From assembly GCA_934086395.1 (NCBI GenBank), contig CAKOIE010000007.1, positions 1-48,641 of the forward strand: 48,641 bases of DNA. Direction: 5' to 3'. The DNA is from an uncultured Bacilli bacterium. Lineage in GTDB: Bacteria > Bacillota_I > Bacilli_A > RF39 > UBA660. The notes under the pieces are model-generated. The model was not told the DNA's origin. It did no database searches and saw only the letters and a list, made by a program, of their open reading frames with translations. Made by a program: the position numbers and the translations under genes. Below, piece by piece: positions 25,362 to 34,239 of the stretch; within the stretch, counting starts at the first letter, position 1, and each line of letters starts with the position of its first letter.

Positions 25362-26084
25362 TTAATAGTAAACATCAACTAAATATAACCCACAAGCAGG
25401 TGCCGTATTATACTTACAATTTACTTTCTCCTTATCCAACATCATCTTTATGTCATCCTTATCAAGTTTATTATTACCAGCTTGTATCAAAGCACCAACC
25501 ATATTTCTAACCATATATCTATAAAAACTCTTCCCAACAAACGTAATAGTTAAAAAATCACCCTTCTTTTTAAATTTAATATTATAAATAACACTATTGT
25601 AATTATCTCTTGCACCAGATGTAAAAGCCTTAAACGAATGAAAACCAATAAATGCTTTACTAGCTCTTCGCATCCTTCTTATATCTAATTTATTATTATA
25701 ATTATAAATATAATCATTAATTATCGGATCAAACTCACCTAAATTAATAACATATTCATATTTCTTCATTTTAGCATCAAATCTAGGATGAAAATCATCA
25801 CTTACTTCTTTCACATAATTTATATGAACATAATCATTTAAAACTCTATTAATAACATTCTTTAACTTTGATGAAGGAATACATCCATTAAGTTCAAAAC
25901 TAACACCTTGACTATATGCATGAACACCTCTATCAGTTCTTCCGGCACCTTTTACAGCAACATAACTTTTATTTATAATACCTAGTGCTCTTTCTAATTC
26001 CTTCTGAACAGTATCATAATCATTTAATTTTTGAAATCCATAAAATTTAGAACCATCATAACTAACACTAGCAAAATACTTCAT
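25362..26084 (-). CDS. truA: tRNA pseudouridine(38-40) synthase
   Basis: A 240-residue TruA. The N-terminus MKYFASVSYDGSKFYGFQKL and catalytic loop GAGRTDRGVHAYSQG, with the essential Asp at residue 51, are diagnostic. RMRRASKAFIGFHSFKAF and YRYMVRNMVGALIQAG complete the fold. It converts uridines 38-40 in the tRNA anticodon arm to pseudouridine. In many Firmicutes truA follows ecfA1-ecfA2-ecfT. Here it follows two degenerate ECF-like ATPases directly and its first codon overlaps the stop of the second, which implies translational coupling. Confidence 0.95.
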   Translation of the reverse strand: MKYFASVSYDGSKFYGFQKLNDYDTVQKELERALGIINKSYVAVKGAGRTDRGVHAYSQGVSFELNGCIPSSKLKNVINRVLNDYVHINYVKEVSDDFHPRFDAKMKKYEYVINLGEFDPIINDYIYNYNNKLDIRRMRRASKAFIGFHSFKAFTSGARDNYNSVIYNIKFKKKGDFLTITFVGKSFYRYMVRNMVGALIQAGNNKLDKDDIKMMLDKEKVNCKYNTAPACGLYLVDVYY

Positions 26085-26701
26085 TAAAATACACTCCTAT
26101 ATATATCTTTTAATAAATCTTTACTATCCAATGTATATTCCAAATTAGCACCCTTATCATTAGCCAGTTTAATAAAATCATAAATAGGTGGTTCCTCTAT
26201 ATATCCTTCCCTAATAGCATCAAGTACCTTTCCTTGAAACTTAATAATTTTCTTATTACATACAACTACATGTTTAACAATTTTATTTACAAAAATTACA
26301 TCATTACTAATAACAACAAAATTTATCCCTAAAGAAGCCCTAATAAGTTTAATTAACTTTATAATTTTTCTTTTAAATTTACCATTAAATCCAACATCAA
26401 AATAATTAAGAACTATTAACTTAGGCTCTTCCTCTATTACCATAAGTAATAACATTAATTTATATTCACACATAGATAAATCATCTATCTTTTTATTTAA
26501 AAAATCTTTATCTAAATCTAAAATATCAAAATAATCTTTATTATAACTTAAATATTTCTTTACTTTATACTTTCTATTTATAACTTTTTTATCTAAATTA
26601 TCAATCAATATTTCTAAATCACTTATTTCTCCATAAAATCCAACAAATTGTTTAATATCAAAAAAACCATTATTAGGATTATTACTAAACATTACTTCCA
26701 T
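26084..26701 (-). CDS. Degenerate ECF-type ABC ATPase lacking Walker A
   Basis: This 205-residue protein occupies the ecfA2 position before truA and keeps the overall ATPase outline, but the key motifs are lost. The P-loop region reads VGFYGEISDLEILIDNL with no GKS/T. The signature region is DDLSMCEYKLMLLLM instead of LSGGQ. Walker B is LIVLNYFD, without the DE pair. FVVISNDVIFVNKIVKHVVVCN fits the later strands, and EEPPIYDFIKLANDKG resembles the C-terminal domain of EcfA proteins. It cannot bind ATP in the normal way. It overlaps the neighbouring ATPase gene by 10 bases and truA by one. Confidence 0.72.
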   Translation of the reverse strand: MEVMFSNNPNNGFFDIKQFVGFYGEISDLEILIDNLDKKVINRKYKVKKYLSYNKDYFDILDLDKDFLNKKIDDLSMCEYKLMLLLMVIEEEPKLIVLNYFDVGFNGKFKRKIIKLIKLIRASLGINFVVISNDVIFVNKIVKHVVVCNKKIIKFQGKVLDAIREGYIEEPPIYDFIKLANDKGANLEYTLDSKDLLKDIYRSVF

Positions 26702-27438
26702 AATTCACCTATTAAAGAATTAATATCAAAATATTTTTCTTTTAATAAATCATAATAATTTAAATTATTTGATAATTCTGCAATAAAAGGCATATTCATT
26801 CCAATCTTACTTAATACTTTATCATTAGCTAAAACTTCTAAAGTATCTTCATACATAACAGCATGAAAATTATCAAGTACAACTATTTTAGTTCCTAATA
26901 AAAGTTCTTCACTATTACTTGTAACATTTAAAATCGAAATCTTATTTTCCTTACTATATTTAACAATTTTTAATTTATCTTTATTATCTAAATAAGTAAG
27001 CATATCATCAATTCCAATAACTCTCGGATTAATAATTAACAAAGATAATATTTTAATAAAAGCCTTTTCACTTCTACTAATTTCTCCAATTTCTTTATCT
27101 ATAATATTATCCAATTTAAAAAATGTAACAAATTTTTTTATACTACTACTAATTACTTTATCATCATATCCTAAACATTTCTGATAATATTCAAGTTCAC
27201 TTTTTACTCTATTAGTGTTAAATATAAAATTATTAAGTACCGCAGCAACATTCTTTCTTAAAAAATTTATATCATATTCATTAATATTTTTATCATCTAT
27301 ATAAACATCACTACTATCGCTTTGATTTATAAGTGTCTTTAATAAATAAGTCTTACCAGAAGCTATACCACCAATTATATTTGTAAATGGCACTAATTCT
27401 AATTTTAAATCATAATTCTTAAAAGTTAATGTATTCAT
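26692..27438 (-). CDS. Divergent ECF-type ABC ATPase with Walker A but altered signature
   Basis: A 248-residue protein with the ABC ATPase outline. Walker A is kept as GGIASGKT (23-30). The signature region is EISRSEKAFIKIL rather than LSGGQ, Walker B is RVIGIDDML with Asp in place of the catalytic Glu, and the H-loop His is not evident (ILNVTSNSEE). MPFIAELSNNL near the end recalls the EcfA C-terminal segment. EcfA1/A2 dimers normally power vitamin uptake with EcfT. No EcfT gene is present here. The protein may still bind nucleotide, pairing with the Walker-less partner encoded downstream (inference). Confidence 0.72.
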   Translation of the reverse strand: MNTLTFKNYDLKLELVPFTNIIGGIASGKTYLLKTLINQSDSSDVYIDDKNINEYDINFLRKNVAAVLNNFIFNTNRVKSELEYYQKCLGYDDKVISSSIKKFVTFFKLDNIIDKEIGEISRSEKAFIKILSLLIINPRVIGIDDMLTYLDNKDKLKIVKYSKENKISILNVTSNSEELLLGTKIVVLDNFHAVMYEDTLEVLANDKVLSKIGMNMPFIAELSNNLNYYDLLKEKYFDINSLIGELWK

Positions 27439-27525
27439 CTATAACCACCCTTGCTCTTGTTTGTTATTATATCACTTAAGTTTTTATTTTAAAATATTCT
27501 AATGAATAAAATTTTATATTAATCA

Positions 27526-27554
27526 CAAAAAAAGAACACGAATATTGCGTTCTA
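27526..27554 (-). terminator. Terminator after the pentapeptide-like gene
   Basis: On the minus strand AGAACGC and GTGTTCT pair with one wobble around a 7-base loop, followed by seven T. It separates the gene ending at 27590 from the ECF-like/truA operon. Confidence 0.85.
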
Positions 27555-27589
27555 TTTATTTTATTTATAAACACTTCATTATTATAATA

Positions 27590-28807
27590 TCATATTGTCT
27601 TACCATTAAATAATACGTCTTTTCTTATAATAGTACTACTATTATAACTTTTTAATTTTTCTAAATAAATCATCGCATTCCAATCATTAATTTTTGCACC
27701 ATCAAGTATTACTCCATCAAAACTATCTAAAATTGAAAATTCAACACCAAAAGCATTTACATTAGTCATATCTTTATTATAAATAATTTGTGGATCAATA
27801 TGTATATTAGTACCAGAAAAATCCATATTAGTTATATTAACATTAGTTAAATCTAATTGACTTAAATCAAGCATTCTAAGTAACATATTATTTTTAAAAA
27901 AATCATCAAATTCAATATATCCGTTTTCTGTTGGATTACCATCATTTTTAAAAATTATATTTTTTAAATCACTAATTTTAACTCTGTCGAATTTTAAATC
28001 CATTTTTGTATCATTCAATAGTTCAGCTATTTCTTTAAACTTTTGATATGCTAACATAATCCGATTTATTTGCAATTCTCTAAATTCCTTTAGTTTGGCC
28101 TCTTCATCATTTTCTAATTGTCCAATCGAAGATAAATAAAATTGCCTTATTTCTTCTTGCAAATTATTACGATATTTTGAAATATCAACTTTTAAAGATA
28201 ATAAAATTTTGCAAATATCCTCTTCTGATAATTTATTACCATCTCCATCTACCTTACCAAACGATTGAACTTCTCCATCAGCATCAATATGTTTAGAATA
28301 TAAAAATATATCATTATTGTCATCATTACAATCATATAATTTATATTCAATTTGTGAAAAAGGATTAACGTATAAAAATAATTTGAAATGATTAATATTA
28401 TAATTGTTGTACCAATGATAACCATGAATACTATCTCTCTTCCAAAATGAATGAAAAAATTCATTTACTTTTGGCAATTTTATAAAAAATGATGATTTAA
28501 AATTGCTTCGTTCCTCCCTCCAAGTCACAAAACATTTAACGAAATATCTAATATGAACAGCCATATCTTCATAGAAATCATAAGTATAATAATTATCATT
28601 CATTAATTCTACTTTAACAGATAATCTTCTAAGATTATTATGTTCATAATCAGAACTTGTATAATCCAAAGTTATACAATCTTTGTTAGTGTTAAAATAT
28701 GAAGCAGTATATTTAATAAAATCATTTACTAACTTAATACCAGGTAAATATTTTTTACTTAGATATTTATCTAATATTAATAAAGGAATTAATTGATTAT
28801 TCTCCAT
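27590..28807 (-). CDS. Hypothetical protein with short pentapeptide-repeat-like C-terminus
   Basis: I do not recognise this 405-residue protein. Residues about 1-200 are a mixed alpha/beta region rich in aromatic residues and have no obvious motif. Residues about 215-260 form a charged helix. From about 310 the pattern LDLTNVNITNMDFSGTNI and later AFGVEFSILDSFDGVILDGA shows an A/S-(D/N)-L/F spacing like a few turns of a pentapeptide-repeat right-handed beta-helix. No signal peptide or TM helix is seen, so it is likely cytoplasmic. It is bounded by a terminator downstream and sits 28 bases after ctpA, so it may be read through from that gene. Confidence 0.7.
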   Translation of the reverse strand: MENNQLIPLLILDKYLSKKYLPGIKLVNDFIKYTASYFNTNKDCITLDYTSSDYEHNNLRRLSVKVELMNDNYYTYDFYEDMAVHIRYFVKCFVTWREERSNFKSSFFIKLPKVNEFFHSFWKRDSIHGYHWYNNYNINHFKLFLYVNPFSQIEYKLYDCNDDNNDIFLYSKHIDADGEVQSFGKVDGDGNKLSEEDICKILLSLKVDISKYRNNLQEEIRQFYLSSIGQLENDEEAKLKEFRELQINRIMLAYQKFKEIAELLNDTKMDLKFDRVKISDLKNIIFKNDGNPTENGYIEFDDFFKNNMLLRMLDLSQLDLTNVNITNMDFSGTNIHIDPQIIYNKDMTNVNAFGVEFSILDSFDGVILDGAKINDWNAMIYLEKLKSYNSSTIIRKDVLFNGKTI

Positions 28808-28834
28808 TCTTTCTTCTCTCCATAAATATTAAAT

Positions 28835-30016
28835 TTACTTTTGAATTTCTTCCAATGCTTTTTCAAACACTAAATCTTTTAATAATTCATCTCCATTTGA
28901 TATCTCAATATCCGGTTTTAATCCAACCCCATCAATACATTCACCATTCGGAGTTAACCATTTAGCGCTTGTATATTTATACATAGTTCCATCTGATAAT
29001 TTACTTGTTTTTTGTACTTTACCTTTACCATAAGTTGTTGTACCAACTAATTTAGCACCATAACTATCTTTTAAAGCAGCAGCAAGTATCTCAGAAGCAG
29101 AAGCCGAATTACCATTAACTAAAATATAAACCTTATAATTTCTTTCATCATCAGTTTCATCATAAGTTGTTTTAGTAGAAGACTGTTCATTTAAAGAATA
29201 AATAACCTTTCCTTTTTGTAAAAACATCTCACTTATTTTAGTAGCTGCTGATAAATATCCTCCAGTATTATCTCTTAAATCAATTATTAAACTATTAATA
29301 CCAGCCACTTCAATCTTATTTAATTTCTCATAAAATTGTTCATACGCAGTTTCATTAAATTTACTTATTTTTAAATAACCTATCTTATTGCCATTATCTC
29401 CATCAATAATTTTATCTTCAACTGAAGGATTATTTAATTTAGCAGTATTAAGAGTAAAATCTAAATCATTACCATCTCTATTAATAACTAACTTCACTTC
29501 ATCACTACTTTTAATTAATTTAGTTACTTCACTAGATTCCATATCTGCAACAACATTATCATTAACTTTTACAATAATATCTCCTACAGCAAGTCCAGCA
29601 CTTTTTGCTGGTGTATTATCATAAACCTCCGAAATAATCATTTTATTTTCTTCATTATTAACACTTATTTTAACACCAATTCCTTGATAACTTCCACTTA
29701 AAGAATTATTTAAATTATCAGTTTGATCTTTATCTAAATAAGTAGTATAAGGATCTCCTAAATAACTAAACATTCCTTTAATACCAGCATCAACTAAAGC
29801 ACCTAAATCTACAGTACTATAATAATTAGATTTTATCTCATCATATGCTTTATATAACTCAGCTAAATTATCATCCCCGTTACCAGTCGAAATCTGTGAG
29901 CAAGAACTCTTATAAACCAAATAACCAGTACAAAAGCTCATAACTAAAGATGAAAATAATGTAATTGCCATTACTTCCCATAATTCAAATTTTGTTTTCT
30001 TTAAATATTCTTTCAT
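28835..30016 (-). CDS. ctpA: C-terminal processing peptidase (S41)
   Basis: The start is the ATG at 30016 (MKEYLKKTKFELW), with AGGA upstream; an earlier in-frame start at 30049 lacks one. The 393-residue protein has an N-terminal TM anchor (about 16-36), a PDZ domain (about 95-170, with SYQGIGVKIS and AGLAVGDIIVKVND), and the S41 core. YILVNGNSASASEILAAAL holds the catalytic Ser and TTTYGKGKVQ the catalytic Lys. CtpA-type proteases act outside the membrane, trimming C-termini of envelope proteins such as peptidoglycan hydrolases. Length and order are normal for the Firmicutes family. Confidence 0.93.
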   Translation of the reverse strand: MKEYLKKTKFELWEVMAITLFSSLVMSFCTGYLVYKSSCSQISTGNGDDNLAELYKAYDEIKSNYYSTVDLGALVDAGIKGMFSYLGDPYTTYLDKDQTDNLNNSLSGSYQGIGVKISVNNEENKMIISEVYDNTPAKSAGLAVGDIIVKVNDNVVADMESSEVTKLIKSSDEVKLVINRDGNDLDFTLNTAKLNNPSVEDKIIDGDNGNKIGYLKISKFNETAYEQFYEKLNKIEVAGINSLIIDLRDNTGGYLSAATKISEMFLQKGKVIYSLNEQSSTKTTYDETDDERNYKVYILVNGNSASASEILAAALKDSYGAKLVGTTTYGKGKVQKTSKLSDGTMYKYTSAKWLTPNGECIDGVGLKPDIEISNGDELLKDLVFEKALEEIQK

Positions 30017-30067
30017 ATTATCATATCCTATACAATAACATAATATCACATTTTTATGAAAAACAAA

Positions 30068-30097
30068 TAAAAAAAACTTAAGTTTTTACACTAAGTT
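30068..30097 (-). terminator. Terminator after the thioredoxin-like gene
   Basis: On the minus strand AACTTA pairs with TAAGTT around an A-rich loop and is followed by a run of T. It lies at the stop codon of the gene ending at 30098 and before ctpA. Confidence 0.65.
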
Positions 30098-30583
30098 CTA
30101 TTTTAAAGTATTTTTATAATCTTCTAAAGATTCATAATATTTTTCTACTTTACCATCTTTAATTAATATTAATGCTGATTCTTTAATTTTAACCTCATTA
30201 ACATCAGTTGGTTTCTTGTTACTTGCTTCACTTAAATAAGCTGCATTAAACTTATCATTCATATCAACATAATATATTTTTAATGCATCATCTTTATCTT
30301 TATATGATGTAATTAAACCTTTATATGTAGAAGCATTTTTATCAGTACTACTATATAAAAATACATAATATTCATTATAAGGTCTATTAAACATATTACC
30401 AACTATACAAGTATCATAATCTATTTTCGTATTACTACTTGTCTTCTTATTATTTAAATAATTAGTTAAGAAAAATAATCCAACAGCAATAACAACAACT
30501 ACCACAGTAATAATAATTAAACTTTTTATTTCCTTAGTATCATTACTTTCATAATTAATAGATTTTAATTTTTTACTTTTCAT
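30098..30583 (-). CDS. Membrane-anchored thioredoxin-fold-like protein, no CxxC
   Basis: A 161-residue protein with one N-terminal TM helix (about 22-42, IKSLIIITVVVVVIAVGLFF) and an extracytoplasmic domain. YYVFLYSSTDKNASTYKGLI, LKIYYVDMND and ESALILIKDGKVEKYYES give the beta-alpha order and the cis-Pro-like region of thioredoxin-fold proteins. The redox CxxC is absent where it would be expected (YSSTDKNAS), so it is probably not a disulfide enzyme. The family name is uncertain. It stands alone upstream of ctpA, with a terminator after it and a structured 260-base gap before it. Confidence 0.65.
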   Translation of the reverse strand: MKSKKLKSINYESNDTKEIKSLIIITVVVVVIAVGLFFLTNYLNNKKTSSNTKIDYDTCIVGNMFNRPYNEYYVFLYSSTDKNASTYKGLITSYKDKDDALKIYYVDMNDKFNAAYLSEASNKKPTDVNEVKIKESALILIKDGKVEKYYESLEDYKNTLK

Positions 30584-30653
30584 TATTATCCCACCTTCAA
30601 TATCAATACTATCATATAATTTAAATAAATTCTATTATTTTATTAAAAATGCA

Positions 30654-30702
30654 AGTTATCGACCACTTTTGATATATAAAGTGTTAATTTTGGTTGATAA
30701 CT
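30654..30702. repeat. Long inverted repeat in intergenic region
   Basis: Arms AGTTATCGACCA (30654-30665) and TGGTTGATAACT (30691-30702) pair over 12 positions with one G-U on one strand. A nested ACTTT/AAAGT pair lies inside. The element lacks a T run on either side, so it is not a standard terminator. It sits about 70 bases before the start of the thioredoxin-like gene and could be a leader structure or a protein-binding site. Confidence 0.55.
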
Positions 30703-30705
30703 ATC

Positions 30706-30734
30706 AAAAAAGATGCACATTTAAATGTACATCT
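30706..30734 (-). terminator. Terminator after the BrkB-family gene
   Basis: A 24-base near-perfect palindrome (AGATGTACATTT and AAATGTGCATCT on the minus strand, one mismatch) is followed by TTTTT on that strand only. It terminates the unit that contains the BrkB, GGDEF and ligA genes. Confidence 0.8.
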
Positions 30735-30844
30735 CAAATATTACTTTACAATATCGTTAGTACAACAATACTAGATTGATATCATAAAATATTTAATCGT
30801 GCACTAAGTAATATTCGTGTGCACATTCTTATTATGCCTTAAAT

Positions 30845-31705
30845 TTAAAAATTTAACTTTCCACTTTTTGGTAAATCTTCATCTTTAACTTCTGTCGTAA
30901 GTGATATGCCAATAACTAATATATTACTTAAAAAATAAACCCATAAAAGTAAAACCATAACATTAGATAATCCTGCATAAAAGATATCATACTTAGCAAA
31001 ATGACTAACATAATAACTATAGAAATGAGTTACAGCAATAAAACCAAGTGAAGTAAATATAGATCCAACATTAATTCTAACAGGATCAATACTCTTATTA
31101 GGTGCAATAGTAAATATAACTTTAATAAAAATAAAGATTATCACCCATGAAATAGGTCCTTGCATAATTTCAAGTAAACTAGTTAATACTGACTTTATAT
31201 TAAAATAATCTATTGCATCAATAATCTTACTACCAAAAACTGGTACAAGAAGAATAAATAAATAAAGTACAATAACTAAGAAAGTCATAACCATTGCTTT
31301 AATTCTTCTTTTAATCCAACTTGTTTGTTCAAATCCATAAATACTATTCGTAACAAAAATTATTGAATTGGGACCATTTGATGCAAAATATAACATTGAG
31401 CACAACATAATAATTAAATTTAAATCAATACTATCACCACTAATTATAGGAACAATCATCTTAACTATATTTTCAGAAAAATTACTTTTAACCATATTAA
31501 TTATAGTATCCATTGAAATATTAAAATAAGATGCTCCATAGCCTATAAGTGTAATAATAGGAACAATAGATAATATTATAGAAAAAGCCAGTTGTCCCGG
31601 TAATACGGCCATCTCTGGCTTTTCTAATATTCTAATTACATTCATAATATAATGCTTAAATCTAGTTAAAGTATTATTAAATCCATTCTTAACTTTGTTT
31701 TTCAT
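30845..31705 (-). CDS. YihY/BrkB-family membrane protein
   Basis: About 286 residues with six TM helices. MAVLPGQLAFSIILSIVPIITLIG is the first-helix signature of the YihY/virulence factor BrkB family, and later VLLLWVYFLSNILVIGISLTTE closes it. Once misnamed RNase BN, the family is of unsettled transport function. I prefer the ATG at 31705; a TTG at 31720 is also open, and both overlap the end of the GGDEF gene, so the two genes are translationally linked. It is the last gene before the terminator at 30706-30734. The C-terminus is short and charged (EDLPKSGKLNF). Confidence 0.88.
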   Translation of the reverse strand: MKNKVKNGFNNTLTRFKHYIMNVIRILEKPEMAVLPGQLAFSIILSIVPIITLIGYGASYFNISMDTIINMVKSNFSENIVKMIVPIISGDSIDLNLIIMLCSMLYFASNGPNSIIFVTNSIYGFEQTSWIKRRIKAMVMTFLVIVLYLFILLVPVFGSKIIDAIDYFNIKSVLTSLLEIMQGPISWVIIFIFIKVIFTIAPNKSIDPVRINVGSIFTSLGFIAVTHFYSYYVSHFAKYDIFYAGLSNVMVLLLWVYFLSNILVIGISLTTEVKDEDLPKSGKLNF

Positions 31706-33710
31706 TTTCACTATACTCAATTTCTTTATTTTCTCTCATAAGAAGTGAAGCCTCATTAATAGCATCATCTATTAATTTCAAATCATCAACAATCATACTA
31801 AAACCAATTGCTGCTCCATATTCATAAGGTAAATTATTAAATTCTTTAACTAATTTTTTAATATAATTAACAACTTGTTTCTCATTATAACCAACTAAAT
31901 AAATCATAAATTCATTACCATCAGTTCTCATAATTTCAGTATTATCTAATTGATTTTGATGTAAAACATTAGCAGCTGCCATTATCTGTTTATCTCCCTC
32001 TTCATGACCAAAAGTATCATTTAAATATTTAATATTATTTAAATCAATAACAATTATAGCCTGAGGATAAATAGTGTTTTGATTCCATATCTCAATTCTC
32101 TCATTTAAATAATTCCTATTTTTTAAAGATGTCAACATATCTACAAATTTTAATTTTTCATCCTTTTTAATTTTAGTATTTAATTTAACTTTTTTCTTAG
32201 AATAAATCATAACACCTACAACTAATATACCAACACCACTAAGTATTAATATATACTTAGCAAGCATTGTAATAATACTAACAGTTCCACTAACACTTTT
32301 ATATGAAGTAATACCTCTAATTTCCATTTTATTAAAACCTAATGTATTAATATATGAACTAAATACTTTAGAAAAAGCATCATCACTATTCTTATATTTA
32401 AAACTATAATTAACACTATTATAGCCACTATAAACTATATGATAATTTTTAACTTTACTATTATTAAAATAATCATAAGTGATAGCATCAACAGCAACTA
32501 ATTTATTCTTATTTGCACATCTAGATAATTTACTTTCATTTTTAACTTTCTCTAATTTTAAATTAGTATAATTACCTAAATAACTAGCTAAATTACTATT
32601 ATCAATAACACATATAGTTTTATCATTAATTAAATTTAAATTCGCATAAAGAAGTTCTTCCTTATCACTACCAATAATATAGAATTTTTCATTAATATTT
32701 GTCTTAATAACTCCATCATTATTACTACTATCATTAAATATTAAATCTAATTTTCCATTATTATAACCCTTATCCAAATCAGTAGCAGTTTTATATGATA
32801 TAAAATTAAATTCACTATCAGTTAATTTACTAAATTCTTCTAAATACTCTGCCAATATACCTCCAACTTTATTCCCATTACCAGCAATAAATGGAGTTTT
32901 GTTTACAAATCCAAAGTTATAAACATTTTTTGTAAAGGAATCAATATCTAAATCAGTTAATGAAAGTTCATTCTTATATATATTAAACAAATGACTATAA
33001 TAATTTTCTTCTAATTTATTTCCCCATTCATTATAAAATTTAGTAATAACACTATTAAAAGTTTTATCTGCACCTAAATGTAAATAATAATAAATTGGAA
33101 TATTTTCAAATTGATAAACAACTTTATAATTATTACTTATAATTTCATCTATATATTCATTTAAAGGTATAAATATATAACTATAATTAGATGCATTAAA
33201 ATCACTTAACAAAGAATCTTTATTATTAGCAAGACTTATAGTTCCAACAAAATCGGTATTACTTGTTAATACAGTAGAATAATCATTTAACGTCCCTATC
33301 TTCTCAGATCTAATATTATTAATATTAGTAATAACTTTATCATCTTTACTTACTAAAACATAAAAATCCTTATAAAACAATAAATCATTAGCAGATTCTT
33401 TATTTGTTATATAAAAGCCTAAACTATTATCAAAAGTATTATAAGTATTATCATTTATATTTAACTTATATTCGCTTTCTAAATCACTAGTAAAATCATA
33501 AAAAACTCCACTACCATTTTTACTAAAATTATTTATATTAGCAGGTATTCCAAATGATACAACCTTATTTGCATTATTATTTATCCACTCTTTTTCTTTA
33601 ATATTTAACTTATTAGAATCATACAAATAATTAAAATATATAAAACATCCAACACCTACTATTAATAAAAGAGATACAATAATAATTATAATTTTTTTAG
33701 CCTTTTTCAT
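31689..33710 (-). CDS. Sensor protein: extracytoplasmic solute-binding domains, TM and degenerate GGDEF
   Basis: A 673-residue protein. An N-terminal TM/signal helix (5-27) is followed by two solute-binding-protein type-3-like lobes (about 40-255 and 260-475), a second TM helix (about 483-505) and a GGDEF domain (about 525-665). GGDEF landmarks are LTSLKNRNYLNERIE, VIDLNNIKYLNDTFGHEEGD and RTDGNEF at 595-601. The canonical GG(D/E)EF therefore reads DGNEF, with Asn at a metal-binding position, and no RxxD inhibitory site is seen. It may be a ligand sensor that binds but does not make c-di-GMP (inference). It overlaps BrkB and abuts the small membrane gene upstream. Confidence 0.87.
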   Translation of the reverse strand: MKKAKKIIIIIVSLLLIVGVGCFIYFNYLYDSNKLNIKEKEWINNNANKVVSFGIPANINNFSKNGSGVFYDFTSDLESEYKLNINDNTYNTFDNSLGFYITNKESANDLLFYKDFYVLVSKDDKVITNINNIRSEKIGTLNDYSTVLTSNTDFVGTISLANNKDSLLSDFNASNYSYIFIPLNEYIDEIISNNYKVVYQFENIPIYYYLHLGADKTFNSVITKFYNEWGNKLEENYYSHLFNIYKNELSLTDLDIDSFTKNVYNFGFVNKTPFIAGNGNKVGGILAEYLEEFSKLTDSEFNFISYKTATDLDKGYNNGKLDLIFNDSSNNDGVIKTNINEKFYIIGSDKEELLYANLNLINDKTICVIDNSNLASYLGNYTNLKLEKVKNESKLSRCANKNKLVAVDAITYDYFNNSKVKNYHIVYSGYNSVNYSFKYKNSDDAFSKVFSSYINTLGFNKMEIRGITSYKSVSGTVSIITMLAKYILILSGVGILVVGVMIYSKKKVKLNTKIKKDEKLKFVDMLTSLKNRNYLNERIEIWNQNTIYPQAIIVIDLNNIKYLNDTFGHEEGDKQIMAAANVLHQNQLDNTEIMRTDGNEFMIYLVGYNEKQVVNYIKKLVKEFNNLPYEYGAAIGFSMIVDDLKLIDDAINEASLLMRENKEIEYSENEKQS

Positions 33711-34180
33711 TACTCTTCACCATTAACTCTAGACCAAGAAATTATAGTAGCATCGCTCTTTTTATATCCCATAATAGGGAAAGTTTCATCATCATTTTTA
33801 GTAAAAGCAAAATTAATATCGTAAAATGCTTTTTCATCTTCACTTAAAGAAGATAATGATTTAACTGCAATAGATTGAGCATCTGTAACTTTTCCATCTT
33901 TTAATGAAACAGTTATATAAATTATTTTTCCTTTTACACTAACACTAGCGTTATCTACTAATTCATTTTCTTTAATAGAATTAACCATCTCATTTGTCTT
34001 ATCCTCAGTAATTTGAACTGATTCAATTCCATTTAGTCTATCTCCATACTTATCATTTTTAGTTTGATTAACAAAATAAATTATACAAAGTACAGCTATA
34101 ATAGCAAGACAAAATATACTTATTCCCATTAAAATACAATAAATACGGTTATTTTTATAAAACTTTTTTATATTATTCAT
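33710..34180 (-). CDS. Small membrane-anchored protein of unknown function
   Basis: I start at the ATG at 34180 (MNNIKKFYKNNRIY), with GAGG 6 bases upstream, giving 156 residues. One TM helix (about 15-37) is followed by an extracytoplasmic domain with a betabeta-alpha pattern: ASVSVKGKIIYITVSLKDGKVT, SIAVKSLSSLSEDEKAFYD and FAFTKNDDETFPIMGYKKS. No family is recognised. Its stop overlaps the first base of the GGDEF sensor gene, so the two are probably co-translated and it may serve as an accessory to that sensor (inference). ligA ends 59 bases upstream. Confidence 0.7.
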   Translation of the reverse strand: MNNIKKFYKNNRIYCILMGISIFCLAIIAVLCIIYFVNQTKNDKYGDRLNGIESVQITEDKTNEMVNSIKENELVDNASVSVKGKIIYITVSLKDGKVTDAQSIAVKSLSSLSEDEKAFYDINFAFTKNDDETFPIMGYKKSDATIISWSRVNGEE

Positions 34181-34239
34181 ATAACACCTCGAAATCATTA
34201 TACTATATCTTATTATATATTTCTAGTTTACATAATTTG

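Noticed and set aside
30798..30824. Two GTGCAC hexamers near the BrkB stop
   Set aside because: Each is a six-base palindrome and could occur by chance; no longer pairing is present.
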